Shown here: positions 50,872 to 62,115 of the stretch, one piece after another
Numbering within the stretch: position 1 is the stretch's first letter
How the letters are laid out: every line of letters begins with the position of its first letter
From: Ligula intestinalis
Taxonomy: Eukaryota > Platyhelminthes > Cestoda > Diphyllobothriidea > Diphyllobothriidae
Reading direction: 5' to 3'
Length of the DNA stretch: 64,000 nucleotides
NCBI GenBank assembly: GCA_036362985.1
Contig: JAYGXS010000002.1
Span: forward strand, 94,439,011 to 94,503,010
Notes under the pieces: generated by a model
What the model was told of the DNA's origin: nothing
The model's input: only the letters and a program-made list of their open reading frames with translations
Databases searched by the model: none
Position numbers and translations under genes: made by a program

Positions 50872-52596
50872 AGTGAAAAAAAACCTGCCTTCAAAGGTAT
50901 GATACAAACGGAATAAATGTACAGTTGTAATCTGAGTTGACTCATCAGCAGGAGAACTGTTTCATATCGTTTAAAAACATTAGTTCCAGACGGAGAGGGT
51001 TGCCACAAGAACACAGCGTTCTCAGTCTTCCTTCAATGGTTGTCGGCAAAAGTTGCGCGCTATCGGCTGAAGGGTTAGCAGAGTGAAAGAGAGATTCCAC
51101 CGAGTCAGAACCCAAAATTCGTGAAAGTTGTCCTGAATGTAGAAAACTAGTTATAGCTCTCTTAAACATAGGGTAGTTCTGCAGGGTTTTAATACTTTGT
51201 TATGACGTCAATAAATCCTGCTAATCTCGGCATCTTTGTCTTGTTCAATTTTCTAAGTAAATTAAAAAGCTCAAAATACCCAAATGATTTGGACTGACTG
51301 CAACCCCGAAGGAGAACCCCGGCTAAAATCCTCGACCTAGCGCGGATATTACAGCGATGGCAGTTATCCCTCGACACTTGGTGGGCCAACGGCCAGTACT
51401 AACCCTGCCAGAAGCTCTTTTCACTCGTATAAACTGGATGAAACCCCTAACTAATCGCCGCTCCCTGTATCCTAACGGGGGAGGGCATTTGCGGTCTGAA
51501 CTTTGAACTGTTGCTCAAGGTCACCCTGAGGACAAATCAGACTTCGAGGAGGCAAGTTTGCTTTTAAAACTGAGTGACCGAAGTTCATAAGTCAACCAAA
51601 ACTTGGGCCTCGCTGCAGGACCACTAAGGTGCGAACAATTTAACTAGACGCCGATCGAAACTTTCGGTTTGCGCTCGAATCCATATCCCAGACGACTCAA
51701 AATAGTGTCATTCGGACTCTCACAAAATTGGTGTGGGAGTATTTGAACATGTAGACACCTATTTGTGTTACTTACTCAAATTTCAAGCTTATAGAAGTTT
51801 AAACAGTCACCAGAAAGCTTACTCATAAACCTGTGGGATAACATTTGGTCCAGCCAGATAATAGACAGGAGAACGTATCCCAACATGTTTAATCTAGTTG
51901 AATAAAAATAAGGCGTGGAAGGCCATAGTGTCAGGGAGGATTTACTAAGGTAGGAACAAGCGTAGTATGTAAGCAATAGGAGAAGTGACTTCCAGACGAG
52001 TGCAGTCCAGAGTCGCATTCCGGCAAGTCGATCACCGGGTCTGGAGGTCTGCAACCGAACAGTGAGTCGTCGGCTCTGGAAGTGAATGAGCGTAAACAAA
52101 TCGTCCGCACCTCGGGCACTGGTCTAACCTTGAGAAGTGGTTGGCTAGTGAGACTAGAACGCCTTGAGAAAGCCAGACAGGAGTGACCTTGAACGGAGGC
52201 CTTGACTATGGTGTCTTGCGGACGCGTGGTTGTCGCGCCCGACATGACCTAGTCCGCGCGGCGTTCGAGGAAAGCATGACTAAGAAAGGGGGTCGCTACA
52301 AACCAGTGGAACAGGGCTGCCAAGAAAGCGTCTCAATCGTCTATATGCATGAAGTGAGAGAGAGAGAATACTTGCTTTATTTATGATGAAAAATCATGAA
52401 CTTTCAGCAAAAAATGGCTCCATTCACGGAAATCAAAGGATAGGTTAAGCAATGGGTCATGTAATACTCAAAATTAACGAATTGTGGCAAAGGTTTGCAT
52501 CCCAGATATGTGCATAGATTGAGAAGAAGCAGGTTCGATCACCGGAATTGGAGTTTTATTTGTCGAACTTTTGCGGTGGTCCATCGTCTGAGATAA
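50872..52596. other. No confident gene
   Basis: Frames up to 107 codons on the minus strand (51,776-52,245) overlap in different frames and show no domain. No repeat of other window segments was noticed. Confidence 0.35.
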
Positions 52597-52855
52597 AACC
52601 ATCAACGGAAGCAAGCAACATTTATAGGGGGAAGGTACCAATTAACCGTCAACTAAAGCAGTCAAAATTAACAGGGGTGCGGGGGGGTTAATTAACCGTC
52701 AAAGGAAGCAAGCAAACTTTTTACAGGGGGAAGGGGCCAATTAACCGTCAAAGAAAGCAACCAACATATAAAGGGGTGGGGGTAATTAACTGTTAAATGT
52801 GTAGGGGAGGGATCAATTATCCATCACAGGGGTGGCGGGGGGGAAGGTAGCAGGG
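52597..52855 (+). repeat. Minisatellite, unit of about 45-52 bp
   Basis: Five to six degenerate tandem units, each with (a)attaaccgtcaa-g-aagcaa-caa- and a G-rich tail (aggggg). Unit starts are near 52,597, 52,640, 52,692, 52,739, 52,784 and 52,815. The last units are shortened. Confidence 0.85.
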
Positions 52856-52859
52856 AGGG

Positions 52860-54170
52860 AGACCGATCAGCTTTCAACTTCCGCTTCTTCACACGTGAGG
52901 TAGCATGCTTGGAATGGGAGTACATACTGCCGAAATGCTGATGTACAGCAAGACATTTGACAGAAGCTTCGGCTCATTGTACGGAAAGACATCGCAGCCA
53001 ATAGTTCAGAGTGGAGAGGGTGAGCAACCTCATTAAGGATGCGATCAGCAAATTGCTTGACCGTTTTAAAGTGGCACTCTATTATAATGCCAGCTAAAAA
53101 AACATAGGAAACACCGGTAGCTGAAGAGAGCACTTGGAATATACGGTTAAAAAAGACAAGGTCTTTTTAAGTAAGGCTGGAAAATATCAGGAGAGCAGTA
53201 AAGAATGAGGGGGAGAATGCAAGCACCTACAAAACGCCAGATTAGAGCTTGTGGTGTGTGATATCAACGCAAGCGACGAATATCATATAAAAGTTTACGG
53301 ATTTTGACAAAAAGACCTTCTATATGAGGAGCAAATGAAGAGTTGGATGCTAGAGTTACACCAAGGTATCGGAAAGAGGATACTTCCTTGGGCAGAATGT
53401 CAACAGTTCCGGGACTGGGAGAGGGTCGCAGTCGAAAAATACACTGGACTGACTTTCGCTCGTTAAGTAGAGGGCCATTTGCTAGGTCATCCTTCAGTAT
53501 TTGAAGATGAGTCTGACTTTTGAGAGGATGGCCAACAAAAATATGATCAACATATTTGACAAACAAGCATTCGTTTGGCGATCGTAGGTCATCACTGTGG
53601 CTAGAGAAGAGGTGAGGGCATAAAATAGCCCTCTGATGAACTCCACAGTTGTTGGGAAGGACCATGGAGTGCGGGAAGTGAAATACTCCCCAAGCTAAGA
53701 AACAACCCATCCAGAAGAGCCGCATGCAGAAGTTGCGTTGAGTAGAAGATGGCACGGGATAATATAAAGGGTTGAGGAGTAGTCGAGAAAAGCCCATCCG
53801 TATGCACAGCAGCCCTTATCTAAATCTCTTAGAGCAGAATGGACTACCAGAGCAACAGCGTCTAGTGTACTACGCCTAGCCTTATACGCAAATTGCAAGT
53901 GATCGGAAAATTCGGAAGAAAACGGCGTGATGATGTCTAAGGCGATTCGTTCTGCAAGTTTCAATAGTGCAGAAGAGCAGACAAAACGACGAAAATATTT
54001 TGGACCAGAAGAGGAGGGTTTTTCGGGATGGGAGTGATTCTCACTGATCGCCACTCATCAGGAATCTTAGACTCCATGAAGGACAAGAGAATGAGGTATG
54101 TCAATGCAGGTGCTAACTGATTTGCTTTTTCAGCTTTCCCCAAAGAAGAGGAATGAGTAGGCACGAGGAC
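52860..54170 (-). mobile_element. Rex1/CR1-like LINE, 3' half
   Basis: Minus-strand LINE remnant with RT and C-terminal domain, of a lineage different from copies A and B. The C-terminal signature ends SATGVSYVFLAGIIIECHFK and NEVAHPLHSEL, as in Rex1/CR1-type elements of fish and invertebrates. Confidence 0.75.
52870..54170 (-). pseudogene. LINE reverse transcriptase and C-terminal domain, catalytic Asp lost
   Basis: Pieces in order on the minus strand: FMESKIPDEWRSVRITPIPK, FVCSSALLKLAERIALDIIT PFSS, DHLQFAYKARRSTLDAVALV VHSALRDLDKG, AFLDYSSTL (motif A), PNNCGVHQRAILCPHLFSSH SDDLRS (motif B region, with PQGAILSP altered), FVKYVDHIFVGHPL (motif C), LLNERKSVQCIFR, SFRYLGVTLASNSSFAPHIE and LLYDIRRLR. 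The C-terminal piece runs 53,133-52,867. Motif C has His in place of the second Asp (YVDH). At least three frameshifts are present. Confidence 0.8.
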
Positions 54171-54729
54171 GTGGACCGAATTATATTGAGACTCGGTTGC
54201 ATCGTCAGAGTAACTAGGTGATGATTGTTCCTATTTGCCGGGACTGTGACAACCTTGCCACATACCTGGTATTATACCAATGCTCAACGCACGAACTTTG
54301 ACCTGCCTGTTCGCTGCTAACTGACCACTGGTGGGCTCGTGTGACCTTTGCCCCCTTTGCGGCTGTCGTAGATCAGCATATTGACTAGCCTGCCCCTTGT
54401 CGACCGAAGAACTAATCAGTTTCTGCCGCCCACGTAAGTTGGTGTCAATCTCCTGGGCGCGGTGGTGACGTAGATTTCTACGCGTGTCACGTGGTTCCTG
54501 GCCGGCTTCTCCCCCACTATCCTCGGACCGCAGATGTAGTCGACGCTTAAGTTTGCTTTCCCTTCCTATTGGCCTCTTTCAAATTGACTCGAGTCGTGTG
54601 CGTAATGCCCGGAAGGTGGGCTGAAGGGCGTCGGCTCTGTTAAGCGTACCACCCGAAGATTAACTTTCCAGCGGCAATTTAGCCGTTTTGTCATTGGCTC
54701 GGGCTATTACCCATGTTTTTTCAATGTTG

Positions 54730-55240
54730 AACGTGTGGTTCTTCTACTGTGAGTGGACATAGACAGCTTATCCTTGCGGTTGATTGCCTGTTGATGCTCA
54801 TGCGACCTTGTGCCAAGGCATTTGCGCGTTTAACCAACGTACATTGCATCGCAGTTTTCGCATGGTATGCTGCAGACCACTATTGATTGTTTTGTCATCA
54901 GTGGCGGGTCTTTGGGCCTCATGATCTGCTGTCTGACGGTTGACTGCGGCTTATGCGCCCCACCGATCCCGAATGGTTTGCGGATTCCTGTAGTGGCGTC
55001 AGATACGTTCCTCACATAAGGCATTGCGAGCCAGAACCTGGGGTCCTGTCCTTTCGACCGCTCAAGGTGGGGCTTCTTAAGTCACTTGCCTAGGGGAGGA
55101 TTATGGACAGCCGTTGACGTAAAGTAGGGTATGCAATTAATAAACCTCCCCATTTTCTGACTGTCGTCGTTGCAGTGTGTCTGAACGCGTTAGAAGAGGA
55201 TTCTAACAAAACTGCGTTTGTGACCTGGATTATGGATGAA
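54730..55240 (-). pseudogene. PLE thumb-to-GIY-YIG fragment
   Basis: The minus strand reads HNPGHKRSFVRILF, stop, RVQTHCNDD (thumb), HLERSKGQDPRFWLAMPYVR NVSDATTGIRKPFGIGGAHK PQSTVRQQIMRPKDPP, then IVVCSIPCENCDAMYVG, a stop, TRKCLGTRSHEHQQAINRKD K. It is closest in plan to PLE-2. It breaks off within GIY-YIG, before the catalytic Glu. Confidence 0.82.
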
Positions 55241-56329
55241 TCGCACGCCTGGTTTCCTTAAATAATCGCAAACGCCGACTCAGTTTATTCTTCTGCATCA
55301 CTATGCCAGCTCTCCGTCTTCAACGGCCTCTGTTTTGAAGGTAATTCTGTCAATGACAAAGTCAAATAAGGCTGAAACTTTTTGCTAAGCCTAGATGCAT
55401 ACCCTCCCTCTCCACAATGAGATATCGAGGACTAGACCCACGCGACAGCACTAGCGTGACTATTTATAGAGACCCCCAGCTAAATAATTGAATCAGCGGA
55501 ATCGCAATGGTCGAATACGGATAAGGGGAAGCGACTCACACCGAAATGTCACTACGCTTTTCGTTCTCTCATTCCTGCCTATCGGATAATTTTCTACTGA
55601 GGAGATATCCCGGAGGGACGATCGGCAACGTCTGTCCGAACGAAGTTCGGCATGTGTCCCAGTGACCTCCCTGTATTCTGCATCTTATGCAGCTAAACTT
55701 GTCCTTAGTTAAGGAGGGATTGGCTGAGGTTATGCCTGTATGCAGGCAGTATTAAAACCTAAAGTCCGCCACGAACTGACTTGTAGTAGTTCCGCAGCCA
55801 TACGCCCTCCTAACCCGCGACGCTACAGACAAGGTCACTCCGAACATAGGACCTTGCACGAAGGCAGTTTTCGACGTGCCTCGGACAAGGTGCAAACGGA
55901 AGCGCGACTCTCCCTCCCACTGCTGGCGAACGTACGCACCATATCTCCCCTGCCTGGTCTCGATTCGTCTGGACACAGACCTCAAGGTAGTGACTGCCAT
56001 CAGAAAGATCTTCAGACCTACCCCCCCCCCCCCACCTGCGGCCTGTCAGTCAAAACCTCCTCCTAATTATTCTCCAATACTTCTGTACAGAATACACCCT
56101 TCTTACCACTGGCCTTCCCATGACTTCTCTCTTCTCTTCAGGAACCGGGCCTGTAAGATCGCACCCACTCGACTTAATCTTACTAATCTTAAAAACCCTA
56201 GATGGACTCGCCAATCCCGCTTCGCCTCATTCAGAGGCATTATATCAAGTCCGCGAACGGTTCAATTCAAGTTCGAGATAAATCTAGGTAAAATTATGAT
56301 CAAAATGGCAAATTGCGATCACCGTAGCG
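55241..56329. other. Unassigned, with poly-C tract
   Basis: Nothing recognisable as a gene. A perfect run of about 13 C occurs at 56,021-56,033. A plus-strand open frame at 55,876-56,352 is rich in Pro/Arg/Ser and lacks domains. Confidence 0.35.
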
Positions 56330-56610
56330 GTGGTAAGGAAGAAAGACGCTAAATCCCAGGTTGCAGGTCACTCGATGGGACCCGGCCATATTTTCAAATT
56401 TGACGAGGCCGAAATCCTCGCAAGAGTTGACAACCGCGTGAGCCGCGAGCTGCTCGAGTCATGGTTCGCAGGCTCCCATTCCATGAAGAAGCGCAACGAT
56501 TTGGCGTTCCCAAAGGTTCCTGAGCAAGAGAATCAGTCATGTGGGAAAATGGCATCCTCTTAAAATTGCACATGTGTGGATCTGCGACGGATCTCGAAAC
56601 GTCAGAGGAA
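56330..56610 (+). pseudogene. PLE GIY-YIG C-terminal half and terminus
   Basis: Reads SQVAGHSMGPGHIFKFDEAE ILARVDNRVSRELLESWFAG and SMKKRNDL, the second half of the PLE GIY-YIG with the catalytic Glu (ELLESW). Downstream, gacggatctcgaaacgtcag at 56,585-56,605 is a shortened form of the terminal hairpin motif, marking the PLE end. Confidence 0.8.
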
Positions 56611-57179
56611 CAAAATCCTTCTCCCAACGATTACATCTGCTTCTTCTTCTCAGATCAGACATTATACACTACACTATACTGCGAACATGCCTTTCCTTGT
56701 TAAAGATCACTGAACTGCGCGGTTTATATCACTAACGAGTTTTTATGAGCATCAGTGTATACTAATGGTACTCGGTCAATGTCATCTTCTTGTGTCGTCT
56801 GACACCTTAATAGGTAGTTGCGAACGATGACCACTGTGCGCCCCACAACGTTGAGGGCAGAGGCCGGTAACTTACTCGTGAATGAGGTTATAATGATGCT
56901 GAGTATGCTGTACTGTACTCTTTCAGTGTCCTGGGCCCGATGAGATAATCAAGGTTGCCAGACCCGAACTCAGCCCTATCGGCTTGACAGCTACTGAAGG
57001 TGGGTATTTACTCAAACTATCTGTAACCCACATTCACACTCTGTGCTGGGCTCAAGATGCCATGAGCAAATGCTCTGTCAAGTCCAAGCTACAGATTGAT
57101 ACTGTAGTAGGCCTTTGGTTAGTCTATAGATGGCAAATTGCACGATATAAGGGCATGGTAGGACTTGTGCCATTATTAT
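56611..57179. other. Unassigned stretch
   Basis: No gene or repeat recognised. It leads into R1 sequence. Confidence 0.3.
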
Positions 57180-58010
57180 TGCTTTCCGAATGTCAATCAC
57201 AACCTCATACGGATTTGGAGTGCATACTGCTTGCTGTTTTCTTAAAAATCACACAGGCCGCATTATAGTACACTATTTCCGGGCCTTAGTAAGCACGATT
57301 ACTAGAATTAGGCACGTACATATAGCAGCAGTGTTTTAGTCGAACCTAGTAGAGACGTACACAGCCCGGCGGATAGAGTTGAGAGGGTTTAGCGTAGGCC
57401 CGTACCTAAAGGTAGCAGTATGTTAGCCCGTACCTAGTAACAAAGTTAACAGCTTGATGGATAGAGATGAGAGTTCAGAAACCAAGGCAAACGTTCTTCT
57501 GATCATGGCCCCTAAGCATCTACTTACGCGAAATAGCTTAAACCCAGATTCACACTCCTTGTTGAGACCAAGGGGTATGAGCCCTAGCGTTGGCTTCAAA
57601 CCAGCGTCACTTCTGATAAATTTTAGCATCACAGATAGGACTGATACTAAGACTCGGCTACATCGATAGCCAACAGAAGTAGAAAAAATAGTAGCCGAAT
57701 CAGTCTCGGTCTCCTTGGGCCTGTCTTCACACCTTCTGTGGGTGAGTGAGGGTAGATAGCACAGTAGTAACCGCGCAAAGTCTACTGTCACTTACGCCTA
57801 ATTTAGGCGGCGTATTGGCTTCCATTTGATACAACAGCCCACGCCCAAACCCGTTTAGTCTTCGAGACTCCGGGAGCAGGTGAAGAGTGCGGAGCCGCTA
57901 ACTACGTTCTCTATCAATTTAAAGCTAACTTCTGAGGCTGTCACCTTCGGTACCAACCTGTTGGTGCACTTGGTGGACTTCATCGAAATCGATGGTCGAA
58001 CACATACACA
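57180..58010 (+). repeat. Dispersed repeat R1, third long copy
   Basis: Ordered matches to 12,880-13,690: gagtgcatactg, ttagtaagcacgattactag, aacccagattcacactccttg, agatagcacagtag, cgcaaagtctactgtcactta and ctgttggtgcacttgg. Spacing differs because of insertions and deletions. Confidence 0.7.
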
Positions 58011-58154
58011 CTGCGGACAACCAGATGACAGTTCGGTCATCGCAAACGACGGTTCCCACTGAGTGCCCCACGAAGTGGGCGTAGGAAAGGGTAAGACATG
58101 TCCGATCGCGGTCGTGACGCCAGGGACACAGCTGTTGACCAAGTGGGTCTGGTT

Positions 58155-58430
58155 TCACCGTTTTTTTTCGACGGCCAGGGTCTGGAGTATAGACATGAGG
58201 AGTGAAGTAACATCCGAGGACATCATTCTCTCATCTGGCTCAATCGTGTCCGTCTTTGTTTTGTTGAGAAATTCTTCTGTTGAGTGGGCTGTCGTTTGCG
58301 ATCCCGCCACGTCCAGCAAACAACGGTTGTGCTCCATAAAGTTGACTCCTAAAACAAAACCTCAAAGCTCTTCAATGATCAAGAGGCTTACAGATTCAGC
58401 GACACCGCCGGCCCAAAGCCACTTCTGGCA
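58155..58430 (-). pseudogene. PLE RT fragment around motif A
   Basis: The minus strand reads NFMEHNRCLLDVAG, HSTEEFLNKTKTDTIEPDER and MMSSDVTSLLMSILQTLAVE. SSDVTSL is motif A with its catalytic Asp. The same stretch (IEPDER) occurs in the three plus-strand fragments at 59.3-60.8 kb, so all belong to one PLE family. It is broken by a stop upstream. Confidence 0.75.
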
Positions 58431-58439
58431 AAAGTGAGC

Positions 58440-59320
58440 ACAACTCTGGGTCAAATAAAGAAAGAAAAGGTTATCGCAAAAGGTTGTTAAGGCTAAGTCA
58501 GTATCATTCAGTATCAGTATATTGAGGGTATGTAGGAAAAATTCCTTTGAGTGCCCTATTTGTACATATGTGCAGTGGTAGCAAAAAAATTTGTTGCTTA
58601 GCCTGTTGGCGAGGCCAGTTGTCCTGAGTCATAGGATGAAAATAGGAGCAGACAGTGAAAAAACTCCTCAGGGATTTTTAGGAGAAAAACTGTCGGTCAA
58701 ACCCTTACTACTGCGATCTTCCAGGCCCGGTTCCTTAGAAGATGAGAGAGAATTCTTGGAGAACCAGAGTAGGAGAAGGTTATATTCTGTAAAGAACAAG
58801 TAGGAGAATAGATAATAGAAAGGTGGTTGACTCGGCCTGGCGTTGAGTTCGACCAACAGGACAGTGAAAGAGCACTGCAGTGTCGCGTCCGTCTCGAGCC
58901 GAGGTGGAAGGCCGAGTAACTCCAAAGTCAGTCGCCGAAGACTTTTTGTCTGTCTGATGGCCTTGATGGTGGTTGAAGAACGCCAGTGGGGGAGTCCCTG
59001 TTCGCGCGATGGTTGCCGAGTGCGCGGCAAACACAGTACGTAGGAGTTTAGCCGGCGCGCGTAGATATTGAACCCGCGCGGCTTGGCAACAAAGCCGGCA
59101 TGAGTTAACGAGGTAGGCTCCCACAAAGTCATCACCATCAAGAACTGGTACATGCCAAAGTCCACCGAGGCTGTCATGGTACAATTCTACGGCCGCCCGA
59201 AATTACGCAAGCCAGACGTTCCCCTACGTTAAATCGTCTCCCTCCGAGACACGCCTACATACAGGCTGGCAAACTGACTATTTCAGAAGTTTTTTTTTAC
59301 GGCGGGCTCACAAATGACAG
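58440..59320. other. R2-like and unassigned sequence
   Basis: 58,716-59,060 loosely resembles 14,155-14,587. Minus-strand frames of 134-169 codons over 58,668-59,184 overlap each other and have no recognised domain. Confidence 0.3.
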
Positions 59321-59329
59321 TCCATTCAG

Positions 59330-59740
59330 ATGTACAATTCCTTCACAAAATAAAGAGCATCACAATTGAGCCAGACGAAAGGATAGTGGCATTCGATGTC
59401 GTCTCACTCTTCACATCCATACCACAGTCTCTTGTTGTCGAAACAGTCCGTAACTTTTTACGTCAGAATTGCGATGAGAAATAAGGTCAGTTCACAGCTC
59501 AAAATTACACGGAACTCACAGAGCACTGTCCCAATACTTTTACCTTCCAAAGGAGAACATAAGAGCAAATCAAGGGCACTACAATGGGGTCCCCAATCAC
59601 TGGGCGTATTGCCGAGGTTTTACTGCAAAAACTCTAGAGAGTACCAACCTAAATTTGGGGCACGCTACGCTGACAACACTTTTGGTCGTCATCGAAGTCG
59701 TCATCCGCGGGAAAAGAACGCCTACAGCACTGCGGAATGA
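59330..59740 (+). pseudogene. PLE RT fragment, tandem copy 1
   Basis: Reads FLHKIKSITIEPDERIVAFD VVSLFTSIPQSLVVETVRNF, then KGTTMGSPITGRIAEVLLQK (motif B) and TRYADNTF (motif C, second Asp replaced by Asn at 59,675-59,677). Several stops. It is the first of three consecutive partial copies of the same RT segment. Confidence 0.8.
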
Positions 59741-60269
59741 TTGGCTGGCTTGTAGGCGAGTGAAGAAACGCGTGACAAAGGCTACGTGCGTTCTTGTTTG
59801 GGATTAATGAACGATCTATAATGAGATACCCCGATAAGAAAAGGTGAAGATAAGCCGAGCAAGATAGTCACGCTATAACGAAATTAGCTGCTAAAGCCGA
59901 CCAGACTAGAACAAAGGCACTGGATCAAATATCAACCATTGATTCTGTAACTCACACCAGTTGAAGTCTTGGAAAACGTATGTAGTGCGAGAGCGGTCTT
60001 CTCTATTTGAGGAAATAATGTGAGCGAGGAAGGGAAAACCTCGATTCCAAAATAGATATTGACTCTGGAAGCCTATGAAACCTTCACACAAGAGCTTATG
60101 TGGCCTCAAATGTACCGATTTATTAACGCCGCCTACGAAGTATACAAGTTACTTTGAAAACTCTACATGGCTCACCGAAGCAGGTTTGGATTCTTGCTGA
60201 CATTATTCCTCGCCATGGCCAGTTATTCCAGAAGCTGAAGTTTCTCACGACGGACCCACAACTTCAGTT

Positions 60270-60655
60270 CACTCGGCACTACAATTCCTAGACAAAATAA
60301 AGACACTCACAATTGAGCCAGACGAAAGGATAGTGTGACTATTCATGTCCATACAAAAGGCCCTTGCTTTCGAAACCATCTGGGACCTCCCACGTCAGCC
60401 TTACGATGAGAAAAAGCGTCAGCTCACAGCTCAGGATCCCACATAACGAACAGACCAGTATCTCAAGACCTTCCTCGCCTTCGAAGGAATCACATATGAG
60501 CAAATAGAACGCACCTCAACGGGCTCTCCAACCTCTGGGCTCGTTGCCACGACAGTACTACAAAAACTCAAGAGACTTTTGTTCGAAGAGTAGAAACCCA
60601 AGTTTTGGACACGCTACGTTGATGATACTTTCGCTGTTATCAAATAAGGTGGAAT
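60270..60655 (+). pseudogene. PLE RT fragment, tandem copy 2
   Basis: Same segment again: LDKIKTLTIEPDERIV, FMSIQKALAFETIWDL, motif B decayed to RTSTGSPTSGLVATTVLQKL, motif C RYVDDTFAVIK with both Asp present (60,615-60,626). Many stops. Confidence 0.78.
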
Positions 60656-60689
60656 AAACCAATAAAAATAGCAATTGAACTCAATTTTT

Positions 60690-61282
60690 TCCGATAGACA
60701 ATCACAATTGATCCAGAAGAAATTATGGTGTCATCATTCATGTCCATACCGCAGGCCCTTGCTGTCGAAACCATTAACGAATTTCTATGTCAGAATTACG
60801 ATGAGAAACAACGTCAACCTACAGCTCAGGATCTCATAGAACTCATGGAGTGCTGTCTCAAGGCTTTTTTCTTCCAAGGTAAAACATATCAGCAAAGCAA
60901 GGGCACCCCAATTGGGTCTCGAATCTCTGGACTTATTGCCGAGGTGGTACTGCATAAAACTCGAGAGACGGTTATTCGAAGAAAACGAACCTAAATTTTG
61001 GGCCTTCTGCGTTAATGAAACTTTCGGCGTCATCGAGCGGGATAGAATCGGCCAGTAAACAGAACGACTCAACAGTTCACGATGGAAGAGATAGTGGAGG
61101 GCAAATTGCCTTTCTTGAACGTTCTCATCTGCCACCAAATGGATGATGAAATGGCGACATCAGTCTACCGTAAACCGAAAACCACGCCGCAACTGTTGGG
61201 GCATAAGGACAACCACCCGCTGCAGCACAAGCAAAGCTGTATACGCAGGCTATACCGACGGGTGGAAACGCACTGCCACCCT
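60690..61282 (+). pseudogene. PLE RT fragment, tandem copy 3, continuing into thumb
   Basis: Starts IDPEEIMVSSFMSIPQALAV ETINEFLCQNYDEKQRQP, then KTYQQSKGTPIGSRISGLIA EVVL (motif B with GSR for GSP). Motif C is unreadable (frameshifted around 61,010). From 61,082 MEEIVEGKLPFLNVLICHQM DDEMATSVYRKPK, NHPLQHKQSCIRRLYRRVET HCHPF is the end of palm and thumb. The thumb is cut at 61,282 by the foldback element. Confidence 0.82.
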
Positions 61283-61882
61283 TTTTGAAGATCGTGTAAA
61301 CAACAAAATTTATTGGATCCATTAATTTTGAGAGTGCCCACCAGTTGCTTCCTCTCGCTGCATAACGTGAATAAAGTAAGAGAAAATACAAATTCACTTC
61401 ATACAGAAAGAGCAGTACAAACAACAAGGTCACGGGATATGGCCAAGTGCCACTCAATAACTTAAAAAAGCTCAAACACTGTGGGTAGCCAACACGGGAA
61501 AAAACGGCAGTGTAAACCTGACTCATGTAAACAGCTGGAGTATGTGGTGCACCTAACTCTGCCGTGGTAACTCCGGCTTCAATATTTACACGCACACGAG
61601 CGTACGCAAGGCACAAGTTCCGATGGTCAACTGGCCGCGTGACGTTATCCCAATGCGGCTTCTCAACTTTTTGCCCCGTTTCTGCTGCCCACAGCGTTTT
61701 AACTTTCTTACGTTATTGATTGCCTTTCGGCCATTTCCTGTGACCTTGCTATTTGCATCGATTTTTCTGTGTGAATTCAATTTTGCATTTTCTTTCAGGT
61801 TATGCAACTAGAAGAAGCAACTGATGAGCACGCTCGAAATTAATTAATCCAATAAATTTTGCTGTTTGCACGATCTTCAAAA
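61283..61882. mobile_element. Foldback (MITE-like) insertion in a PLE
   Basis: About 600 bp with long inverted arms, 61,283-61,505 and 61,667-61,882, around a 160-bp centre. The ends pair as ttttgaagatcgtg / cgatcttcaaaa. It lies between the thumb (ending RVETHCHPF) and the connector (KLLNGLARANAHPRAF) of a PLE, so it looks inserted. The centre contains a 64-bp word also found at 62,283-62,346. No coding capacity recognised. Confidence 0.75.
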
Positions 61883-62115
61883 TTGTACCGGGGAAAAAGG
61901 TGCTTTAAATGACTGCAATACGTCAGCCGCCAAACGGGAGAATATGAAGCTCCTGAACGGACTTGCTAGAGCTAACGCCCATCCGCGAGCGTTTAGTGAA
62001 TGGAATCAAATGCCACCAAACACGAGGACCGAGGAGAGTTGCCCGCCAATGTCATGGTATAGCAGTCTATACATGAAAGCAGTCTCCGAAACCGTGGCTA
62101 GATCCCTTGTCGAAA
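61883..62115 (+). pseudogene. PLE connector fragment
   Basis: Reads GEKGALNDC, RENMKLLNGLARANAHPRAF SEWNQMPPNT, CPPMSWYSSLYMKAVSETVA RSLVE, the PLE connector (NGYPxxF-like ANAHPRAF and xxYxKxVSExxAR). The next expected motif (GVxxHRPT) appears only at 63,145. Confidence 0.72.

Noticed and set aside
55876..56352. 158-codon plus-strand frame
   Set aside because: Pro/Arg-rich with a poly-C tract, no recognisable domain, flanked by PLE debris.
58668..59184. 169- and 134-codon minus-strand frames
   Set aside because: They overlap in different frames over R2-like repeat sequence and have no family similarity.
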